From contig CAZJWO010000004.1 in NCBI GenBank assembly GCA_964549735.1, positions 1-62,225 on the forward strand: a stretch of DNA of 62,225 nt, in the 5' to 3' direction. Under the pieces are notes generated by a model, which was not told the DNA's origin, did not search any database, and saw nothing but the letters and a program-made list of their open reading frames with translations. Shown here piece by piece: positions 17,125-25,170 of this stretch. The position numbers and the translations under genes were made by a program. The stretch's first letter is position 1. The number at the start of each line of letters is the position of its first letter. The DNA is from Glo-17 sp964549735. Its GTDB lineage: Bacteria > Krumholzibacteriota > Krumholzibacteriia > LZORAL124-64-63.

Positions 17125-18549
17125 CTCCAGCGCCGCGAGGATGCCGCGACCGAGATCGGTCAGCGACGGATCACGCGCCCCCATGACCAGCACGAGATCG
17201 CCGGGCCGCGCCGCGGCAGCCACCAGCGGCGGCAGGTCGTCGCGTCGCGGACAGAACCTGGCGTCGCGCCCGCGGGCGGCGAGGTCGGCCGCGAGGTCGG
17301 CGCTCGAGAGGTCGCGCGTGACCGTGCCGCCGGCGTAGTAGATCTCCGGCAGCCAGAGCACGTCGGTCGGCCGCAGCGCGGCGGCGAGCGCGGCGACCAG
17401 GTCGGCGCGCAGGAACCGCGTGGGGCCGAAGCCGTGCGGCTGGAAGATCGCGAGCACGCGGCCCGGGCCGTCGCCGAGACGCGCGCGGCCGGTCGCCAGA
17501 GCGGCGGCGAGCTTGTCGGGGTTGTGGGCGAAGTCGTCGATGACCTCGACGCCGCCGGCCGTGCCCAGCGAGACGAACCGCCGCTCGACGCCGCGGAAGC
17601 CGGCCAGCGGCCGCGCCATGTCGGCCGCGCCGAGGCCCGCCTGGCGGCAGACCGCGATCGCGGCCAGGGCGTTGAGCGCGGTGTGGCGGCCGGGCCAGGG
17701 CACGGTGAAACGCACGCCGTCGACCGTGAAGCTCACGTCGCGGGCCGACAGCTGCAGATCCTGCGCGCGCACGTCGGCCCGCGCGCCGAAGCCGAACGTC
17801 ACGGCGCCGGGACGCAGGAAATCGAGGTTGGCGTCCTCGCCCACGACGAGCGGTCCCTGGCAGTTCAGCCGGAACTCCGTGAACATCGCGGCCACGTCGG
17901 CGATCTCCTTGTGGTCGCGCGCCAGGTTCAGGACGACGCCGGCCCAGGGCTGATACCGCACGACCGTGCCGTCGCTCTCGTCGGCCTCGATGACGAGCAG
18001 CTCGCCGCCGGCGCCATCTCGCCCGGTTGCGCTCCGCGCATCGCCGCCCCAGGCGTTGCCGAGCAGGCCGCGCTCCTGCAGCGCGATGAGCCCAGCGCCG
18101 GTCAGCAGGCGCGGGTCGCGGCCGCAGCCGTGCAGGATCGTCCAGATCATGGCCGTGGTCGTCGACTTGCCGCTGGTGCCGGTCACCGCGATGGTCCGGT
18201 GGCGCGCCACGTAGACGGCGAGCAGGTCGGAGCGGTGCTGGATCGGCAGGCCCAACGCGCGAGCCCGCGCCAGATCGGCGATCTGGGCCTCGACGGCGGT
18301 GCTGCAGATGACCGCGGCGCAGCCCGCGTCGAGGACCGCGCCGTCCTGGGGCACGATCTCGACGCCGGCCGCCACGAGGGCCGCGCGGATCTGCGGATGC
18401 TGCCCGCGATCCAGCGCGCGGTCGCTGCCGGTCGCGCGGCCGCCGCGGCCGACGTGGAACTGCGCGAGCGCGCTCATGCCGCTGCCGGCGACGCCGACGA
18501 AGTGCAACCAGGGGCGGATTTCGGCCGGAGGCACGGGCGCTCCCGTCAC
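17092..18549 (-). CDS. MurC-family amino-acid ligase (divergent Mur ligase)
   Basis: 485 residues. The Mur ligase plan is intact: a Rossmann-like N-domain (LHFVGVAGSGMSALAQF), ATP loop GTSGKSTTT, carbamylated-Lys/Mg region EADESDGTVV, C-domain NALAAIAVC and GVERRFVSLG. Several stretches that are nearly invariant in housekeeping MurC are changed: DHKE where DHLD is usual, DDFAHNP for DDYAHHP, and QPHGFGPTRF for QPHRYSRT. It is not in a dcw cluster. It is the last gene of a six-gene operon of ligases and acetyltransferases. I therefore infer an MurC-like ligase with an altered substrate; ordinary MurC cannot be excluded. GTG start, coupled to the upstream GNAT gene (GTGA). Confidence 0.82.
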   Translation of the reverse strand: MTGAPVPPAEIRPWLHFVGVAGSGMSALAQFHVGRGGRATGSDRALDRGQHPQIRAALVAAGVEIVPQDGAVLDAGCAAVICSTAVEAQIADLARARALGLPIQHRSDLLAVYVARHRTIAVTGTSGKSTTTAMIWTILHGCGRDPRLLTGAGLIALQERGLLGNAWGGDARSATGRDGAGGELLVIEADESDGTVVRYQPWAGVVLNLARDHKEIADVAAMFTEFRLNCQGPLVVGEDANLDFLRPGAVTFGFGARADVRAQDLQLSARDVSFTVDGVRFTVPWPGRHTALNALAAIAVCRQAGLGAADMARPLAGFRGVERRFVSLGTAGGVEVIDDFAHNPDKLAAALATGRARLGDGPGRVLAIFQPHGFGPTRFLRADLVAALAAALRPTDVLWLPEIYYAGGTVTRDLSSADLAADLAARGRDARFCPRRDDLPPLVAAAARPGDLVLVMGARDPSLTDLGRGILAALESVLGPTAGRT

Positions 18550-19055
18550 GCCTGCAGGCGCTTGACGAAGAAGTACTTGGCGTCGCCGACAGCGTAGAAG
18601 TCCTCGAAGACGGCCGCCACCGCGTAGCCGCAGCGGCGGTAGAACGCCCGCGTCGATTCGTACTGCGCCCGGCCGCTCGTCTCGGCGTAGACGGCCAGGC
18701 CGCCCGCGGCGCGCACGCGATCTTCGGTCAGCTGCAGCAGGCGGCGGCCCAGGCCGCCGCCCTGCTTGCGCGCGTCGACGGCGATCCAGTAGAGATCCCA
18801 GCTCACGGCGGAGCAGGGGATCAGGCCGTAGCAGCTGTAGCCCACGAGCCGGCCGCCCTGTTCGGCCAGCAGGAACTCATAGCCGCTCTGCAGGCCGCGG
18901 TCGAGCCGCTCCTGCACCAGCTCGGCGGCGATCGCCACCTCTTCGGCGTTGAAGAAGCCCGTGCCCTGGACCAGGGCCCGTACGGCGGCGACGTCCTCGA
19001 GGCGCACCGCGTCGCGCAGGTCGAGGTCATCGCTCGAGTTCGCGTGGTCGTTCAT
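18546..19055 (-). CDS. GNAT-family N-acetyltransferase
   Basis: 169 residues with the usual GNAT order: an N-terminal beta-alpha region (LRDAVRLEDVAAVRALV), a central LYWIAVDARKQGGGLGRRLL acetyl-CoA loop (R/Q-x-x-G-x-G/A) and C-terminal YESTRAFYRRCGY. It overlaps the deacetylase-fusion gene upstream (ATGA) and the Mur ligase gene downstream (GTGA), so its product is made in step with both. The acceptor is unknown. With a lysine 2,3-aminomutase at the head of the operon, beta-lysine or a beta-lysine peptide is a reasonable guess, by analogy with AblB in N-epsilon-acetyl-beta-lysine synthesis. Confidence 0.87.
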   Translation of the reverse strand: MNDHANSSDDLDLRDAVRLEDVAAVRALVQGTGFFNAEEVAIAAELVQERLDRGLQSGYEFLLAEQGGRLVGYSCYGLIPCSAVSWDLYWIAVDARKQGGGLGRRLLQLTEDRVRAAGGLAVYAETSGRAQYESTRAFYRRCGYAVAAVFEDFYAVGDAKYFFVKRLQA

Positions 19056-20815
19056 GAACCGAACGCTCCCTTCATGAGGCCGGTGAGGAAGTGATGCGCG
19101 TTGGCGCCGAGGGTGCGCGTGCGGTAGCCGCCTTCTTGCACCACCAGCGTCGGCAGGCCGAGCGCGCCGACCCGGCGCCCGTTCTCGGCGAAATCCTTGC
19201 CTTGCAGCGTCCAGGTGCCGGTGGGGTCGCCCTTGGCCGTGTCCAGACCGAGGCAGAGCACCAGGGCGGCCGGCGCGAACGAGCGCACACGCCGCAACGC
19301 CTGGTCGAGCGTCTCGCGATAACGCTCGGTGGTGATGTGCTCGGCCAACGGCAGGTTCACGTTGTAGCCGCGACCGGCGCCCTCGCCCTGCTCGTCGGCG
19401 AAGCCGGAGAAATAGGGGTAGGCGAAGCGGGGATGACCGTGGATCGAGACCGTCAGCACGTCGGGGCGCGCGTAGAAGATGTTCTGCTGGCCGTTGCCGT
19501 GATGGTAGTCGAGGTCCAGGATCGCCACCCGACCGAGGCGCAACAGGTCGCAGGCGGCGATCGCCGCGTTGTTGAAATAGCAGAAGCCGCCGAAAAGGCG
19601 GCGTTCGGCGTGATGTCCCGGCGGCCGCACGAGCGCATAGGCGAGACGGCGGCCGCGCCTGATCTCGGCGGCGGCGCCCAGCGTGCAGTCCACGGCGCGG
19701 CGTGCGGCCAGGAACGCGTTGCGGCTCAGAGGGGTGAACGTGTCGATGCAGTAATAGCCGGCGCGCACGGCGAGGTCGCTAGGCGGCCGCGCGGGGTTGC
19801 GCACCGGAAAGACGTACGGGTAGACGGCTTTGTCGGCCGGCAAGGAAAGGCAGGTGCGGCGCAGGTAAGAGACGAAGGCCGGGTCGTGGACCTCGCGCAC
19901 CGCGTCGAGGGAGCGCGACCGCGGTCTGAGCTGCTCGCAGATGTCGGACTTCGCCAGTTCGGCCATGATCTGCCGCACGCGCACAGGCGCTTCGACGTAG
20001 CCGCGGTCGTGCACGTGGTGGATGTCGTGGCGGTCGTTGACGAACAGGGCGATGCGCTCGCGCGGCCGCGTGGTTGCGGCGGTAGCCGCCGCCGCGGCGG
20101 CGCCGGCGTTGGCGTCGCTCCGCTTCAGGTAGCGAGGCTCGCGCAGCGCGACGGGGTCGTCCTGGATCGAGCGGACCACCTTGCGCACGTAAGCGGGCGG
20201 GCAGAGATGCGCATACTTGCGCTCGAGGATCGCGCGCACCGCCCGGCGGACGTAGCGCTGGCGCAGCGGTTCGCCGCGATCGAGGCCGTCGAAGACCAGG
20301 TACGGCATGACGCCCGCGCCCGGGCCGTAGGGCAGATCGTAGCCGGTGTTGGCGAGCGGACGCGCGCCGAAGCGCTCGTAGAAGCGCAGGCGGGCGCGGT
20401 TGGCGGCGAGGTCCGCCGCCGCGAGGCCGGGGACGGGATCGTCGGGCAGGCACTCGAAGAACACGCCGCGGGCATTGAGCGCCACGGCCTCCTCGCGGAC
20501 ACGCTGGTAGAGCGCGCCGCCGATGCCGCGGCTGATCAGGCGCGCGCCGGCCGCGATGAAATCGAGGACCACCATGTGCAGGCGCGGCTCGTGCAGCAGG
20601 ACGGCGCAGCCCTGGACCATCCCTTCGCGCGACTCGGCGACCAGCAGCAATACGCGGAAGCGCTGCAGGAACGGATCCCGCAACTTGGCGGGCAGGCTGT
20701 CGATCTCCCCGGCGGCGACCCCGGGGAACTGATCGCGCAGGATGGCCTGCGCCTGGGCGATCGCCTGGCGGTCGACGGGCAGCACGTCGTCCGAGATGGT
20801 GCGGATGCGGAACAA
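19052..20815 (-). CDS. GNAT acetyltransferase fused to class II histone-deacetylase-like amidohydrolase
   Basis: 587 residues. It starts at a TTG (20815) with GGAGG placed 7 nt upstream, 4 bp after the previous stop. Residues ~1-290 are an N-acetyltransferase-like region (VDRQAIAQAQAILRDQFPGV; LISRGIGGALYQRVREEA; RLRFYERFGARPL). An Ala/Thr linker follows, then residues ~315-587 form a deacetylase domain with RPPGHHAE, FGGFCYFNNAA, the zinc site in LDLDYHHGNGQQ and LGLDTAKGDP, and QEGGY. Prokaryotic relatives deacetylate acetylpolyamines or similar acyl-amines. The acetylase-deacetylase fusion in a ligase operon suggests a temporary protecting acetyl group; that is inference. Confidence 0.88.
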   Translation of the reverse strand: MFRIRTISDDVLPVDRQAIAQAQAILRDQFPGVAAGEIDSLPAKLRDPFLQRFRVLLLVAESREGMVQGCAVLLHEPRLHMVVLDFIAAGARLISRGIGGALYQRVREEAVALNARGVFFECLPDDPVPGLAAADLAANRARLRFYERFGARPLANTGYDLPYGPGAGVMPYLVFDGLDRGEPLRQRYVRRAVRAILERKYAHLCPPAYVRKVVRSIQDDPVALREPRYLKRSDANAGAAAAAATAATTRPRERIALFVNDRHDIHHVHDRGYVEAPVRVRQIMAELAKSDICEQLRPRSRSLDAVREVHDPAFVSYLRRTCLSLPADKAVYPYVFPVRNPARPPSDLAVRAGYYCIDTFTPLSRNAFLAARRAVDCTLGAAAEIRRGRRLAYALVRPPGHHAERRLFGGFCYFNNAAIAACDLLRLGRVAILDLDYHHGNGQQNIFYARPDVLTVSIHGHPRFAYPYFSGFADEQGEGAGRGYNVNLPLAEHITTERYRETLDQALRRVRSFAPAALVLCLGLDTAKGDPTGTWTLQGKDFAENGRRVGALGLPTLVVQEGGYRTRTLGANAHHFLTGLMKGAFGS

Positions 20816-20819
20816 GCCG

Positions 20820-21845
20820 TCACCTCCCGTCGTGATGAGCGGGCCGCGCGAGCGCCGCGTCGACCATGCCGTCGATGGCGTCCGCGAAGACGATGCCGGT
20901 CCGGGCCAACGCCGCGGCGTAGCCGGCGTCGGGCGACAGGCAGGGGTTGGCGTTGACCTCCAGGATCCACGGCTGGCCCGCTTCGTCGACGCGCAGATCG
21001 ACCCTGGCCCAGCCGCGAAGGTCGAAGAGGTCCCAGCAGGCGCGGGCCAGGCCGACCAAACGCGCCAGGAGCCGGTCGTCGCCCGGCGGCAGATCGAAGG
21101 TGCGCATGGTGTGGCCGTACTCGAAGGAGTGGGGCTCCCACTTGGCGGCATAGCCGACGATGCGCGGCTTGCCGGCCGGGAAGTCGGCGAACAGCATCTC
21201 CGCCGGCGGCAGCACCTGCACGCCGCCGGGCCCCTCGAGCAGGCCCAGGTTGAACTCGCGGCCCTCGATGTACGCCTCGGCGAACCAGGGATCGCCGGGC
21301 CGGCCCTGGCGCTCCTGCAATGCGGCGCGCGCGGCGTCGCTCCCGTCGACGACGGCGCTGTCGTCCATGCCCAGCGAGGCGTCCTCCCAGATCGACTTGA
21401 CGATCCAGCGCGCGGGCGGCCCGGCGGTCGACTCCGCCGCCGGCGTCGTCCCGTCGCCGGCGAGGCCGGCCGGCAGCAGCCAGTCGGGCGTCGGCAGCCC
21501 GCCGTGGCGCAGCAGGCGCTTGGCCAGGACCTTGTGCGAGGTCAGGAAGACGGCCTCGGTCGGACAGCCGACCATACGACAGCCGGCGGCGTCGAGAAGG
21601 CTCGGCACGACGTGGATGAGGCGGCCGCTGCCCGCCAGGCCCTCGACGAGATTGAACACGGCGTCGGGCCGCTGCGTGCGCAGGCGGTCGGCCAAGCCGG
21701 CGAGATCGAGGTCGGCCGCGACCGCGGCGACCGCGTGGCCGCGCGCGCGCAGGGCGGCGGTGACCGCCTCGACCTGGACCAGGACGTCCTCTTCGTCAGG
21801 CGCCGCTTGCGGCGAGACCTGGTTGTGCAACACCCAGATCTTCAA
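20820..21845 (-). CDS. ATP-grasp ligase, D-Ala-D-Ala ligase family (second of the pair)
   Basis: 341 residues. The start is taken as TTG at 21845, 9 nt from an AGGAGG site; an in-frame TTG at 21851 is only 3 nt from it. Its N-terminus lies inside the upstream ligase gene (50-bp overlap). Ddl-like features: NLVEGLAGSGR, GCPTEAVFLTSHKVLAKRLL, ATP-binding WIVKSIWEDASLGMD, EAYIEGREFNLGLL, and metal-binding WILEVNANPCLSPDAGY. It lacks the exact Ddl substrate signature, so the amino acids joined are unknown. It is distinct from but related to the neighbouring ATP-grasp enzyme, as expected for successive additions to a growing peptide. Confidence 0.85.
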   Translation of the reverse strand: MKIWVLHNQVSPQAAPDEEDVLVQVEAVTAALRARGHAVAAVAADLDLAGLADRLRTQRPDAVFNLVEGLAGSGRLIHVVPSLLDAAGCRMVGCPTEAVFLTSHKVLAKRLLRHGGLPTPDWLLPAGLAGDGTTPAAESTAGPPARWIVKSIWEDASLGMDDSAVVDGSDAARAALQERQGRPGDPWFAEAYIEGREFNLGLLEGPGGVQVLPPAEMLFADFPAGKPRIVGYAAKWEPHSFEYGHTMRTFDLPPGDDRLLARLVGLARACWDLFDLRGWARVDLRVDEAGQPWILEVNANPCLSPDAGYAAALARTGIVFADAIDGMVDAALARPAHHDGR

Positions 21846-22850
21846 CGCCAAGCACCTCCTGCACGGCGGTCGCCGGCTCGAGGCGCTCGCAGGCCGAGGT
21901 GACGATGCGGTCGATGAGGGTGTCGTACGGCACGCCGACGGCGGTGCAGATCATCGGCAGATCCGAATGCTCCGGATGCAGTCCGGCCAGCGGATTCAGC
22001 TCGATGAGCTGCGGGACGCCAGCCTCGTCGGCGCGCAGGTCGATGCGCCCCGCGTCGCGGCAGCCCAGCAGACGCCAGGCGGCCAGGGCGGTCGCCTCGG
22101 CGGCGCGCACGACGGGGTCGGCCGCCGACACGTGCCGGTACTCGACCAGCTCCTCGCAGTTCTCCTTGTTGGCGTAGCCGTAGGCGCCGGGATCGGCCGT
22201 GTCGCGCAGCAGCACCTCCAGCGTGCCGAGCACCTCGGCCCGCGGCCCGGTGCCGGCGATGCCGACGGTGAACTCGCGCCCCGGCAGGTACCGCTCCACC
22301 AGCACCGGCTGGCGGTACCGCTCCAGCAGCAGGGCGCAACGCCGCCGCAGGTCTTCCGCGGCGTGCAGGACCGAGCCGCTGTCGATGCCCTTGCCGGTCC
22401 CCTCGGCCACCGGTTTGGCGAACAGGGGATACGGCAGGGCGACATGCGCCAACTCGTCCAGGTCGCCGACGACCGCGAACGCCGGCGTCGGCAACCCGCC
22501 GTCGCGCAGCACCCGCTTGGTCATCCCCTTGTGCAGGCTGAGCGACATGACGAGGGGATCGCTGAACGTGTACGGCACGCCGTAGAGGTCGAGCAGGCAG
22601 GGGACCAGCGACTCGCGCCCGATGCCGTGCAGGCCCTCGGCGATGTTGAAGACGAGGTCCCAGCGCTCGCCCGCCGCGAGCCGCGTGATGAGCTGGCGCG
22701 CGTGGCCGATGCGGACTGTCGCGTGGCCGAGCCGCTGCAGCGCGCCCTCGATGGCCTCGATGGTCGACAGCCGGTCGAACTCGGCCGTCTCCTCCTCGCC
22801 GTAGCCCATGCGCAGGTACTCGTCGCGCAGGTCGTAGCAGAGTCCGATCT

Positions 22851-22854
<4 letters not shown>
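21796..22854 (-). CDS. ATP-grasp ligase, D-Ala-D-Ala ligase family (first of the pair)
   Basis: 352 residues from the ATG at 22854 (GGAGG 7 nt upstream), which overlaps the aminomutase stop (ATGA). Motifs: WDLVFNIAEGLHGIGRES, LLDLYGVPYTFSDPLVM, SLHKGMTKRVLRDGG, ATP-binding YPLFAKPVAEGTGKGID, VERYLPGREFTVGI and LIELNPLAGLHPEHSDLPM. A predicted D-Ala-D-Ala-ligase-like carboxylate-amine ligase, cytoplasmic. Its position directly after the lysine 2,3-aminomutase suggests that beta-lysine is one of its substrates (inference). A housekeeping Ddl is usually found with murB/ftsQ, which are absent here. Confidence 0.87.
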
Positions 22855-24191
<1,337 letters not shown>

Positions 24192-24372
24192 GGTTCACCT
24201 CCACGGAACTGTTGCCTGTGGGGCCCGCTGACGCGAGAGCTTCGGACGCTGGCTGGCGTGCTCGCGCGAGAGCGGTTCGGCGGGCCACCCCCGCCGATGC
24301 CGGCCGACTGTCCTCGAAAGCCCCGCCGCCCGGGAGCGTTTCCCGGCCGGGTTCTTCCGTGGTGGCGGCGTG
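24192..24372 (-). promoter_or_regulatory. Long 5' leader of the kamA operon with RBS-proximal pairing
   Basis: About 180 nt are predicted to be transcribed ahead of kamA. CCACGGAA near the 5' end of the leader RNA (24355-24362 on the plus strand) is complementary to TTCCGTGG (24201-24208), which directly abuts and partly overlaps the GGAGG ribosome site. Folding would enclose ~146 nt and could occlude initiation. No known riboswitch class was recognised. Confidence 0.4.
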
Positions 24373-24400
24373 AATGTATGCGGAATGCGGGCCATGTCAA
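24373..24400 (-). promoter_or_regulatory. Sigma70-type promoter of the kamA operon
   Basis: On the minus strand TTGACA (24395-24400, perfect -35) is followed after 16 nt by TACATT (24373-24378, 4 of 6 bases of the -10). It is the best promoter-like pair on the minus strand between the L,D-transpeptidase stop and the kamA start. Transcription would begin near 24366. Confidence 0.65.
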
Positions 24401-24471
24401 CAGGTATGCTGCGGTGGGGCGCAATATTTTTACGGCAATCGGTTTTCACCGGGGCCGGCCCGTCCGGTCCG

Positions 24472-24987
24472 CTAGACGATGACGACCGGATCATCGACCG
24501 CGACGAGGTCGCAGAGGGCGACGATGTCGTCGCGCCGCAGGCGCACGCAGCCATGGCTGCACGGCTCTCCGATGCGGTTTTCGTGGTTGGTGCCGTGCAG
24601 GTAGATGAAGCGGGAGCGCGAGTCGACGCCCGGACCGCGGTTGATCCCGTCCTGGCAGCCCTCGAGCGTCAGCACGCGGCCGAGGATCAGGTCGCGCGCG
24701 TCGGCGCGACCGTCCCAGACCTCGCCGGTGGGACGGCGGCTCACGAAGATGGTGTCCGGGCTGGCACCACTGCCAATTTTCTGGGCGATGCGGTGCACGC
24801 CGGGCGGCGTGCCGCCGCTGTCCTGGCGGGCGTCCAGGCCGGCGGCGGCCGTCGACACCGGCCACGCGGCCAGGATCTGCCGGCCGTTCAGCAGAAAGGT
24901 CCGCTGGACGGCGGTGTCCACCAGGAGCCAACGCTCGGGCGTACGTCCGAGCAAGGTCAGCGCTTGTTGCAACGCCTCGTTCCGCAT
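24472..24987 (-). CDS. YkuD-type L,D-transpeptidase catalytic-domain protein
   Basis: 171 residues from the ATG at 24987 (GAGG 6 nt upstream). The YkuD signature is complete: His in IYLHGTNHENRIG and the nucleophile in CSHGCVRLRRDD. The protein is essentially the catalytic domain alone. No signal peptide or membrane anchor is visible (it starts MRNEALQQALTLLGR), which is odd for an enzyme that cross-links or modifies periplasmic peptidoglycan. It either has a non-classical export route or works in the cytoplasm. It lies 280 bp upstream of kamA on the same strand and may belong to the same functional unit. Confidence 0.87.
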   Translation of the reverse strand: MRNEALQQALTLLGRTPERWLLVDTAVQRTFLLNGRQILAAWPVSTAAAGLDARQDSGGTPPGVHRIAQKIGSGASPDTIFVSRRPTGEVWDGRADARDLILGRVLTLEGCQDGINRGPGVDSRSRFIYLHGTNHENRIGEPCSHGCVRLRRDDIVALCDLVAVDDPVVIV

Positions 24988-25170
24988 CGTGTCCTCGCCG
25001 GTTGGTCAAGGCCACGGTAACACCGGGTCGCGCCGGGCGGCAATGGCTTGAAATTCGGCGTCCATCGCATCACATTAGCGGGTGTTGGACCGTTAACAAG
25101 ATATCCGCTGCGTTCGCCGGCGATCGGCGAACGGCGGTCGCTCGCCGTCTGCTCGCAAAGGACCCTGACC

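Noticed and set aside
25073..25100. Promoters in the short divergent region between the L,D-transpeptidase and Ptb-Buk genes
   Set aside because: TTGTTA...TAATGT on the minus strand and TTGAAA...CACATT on the plus strand are too weak to list.
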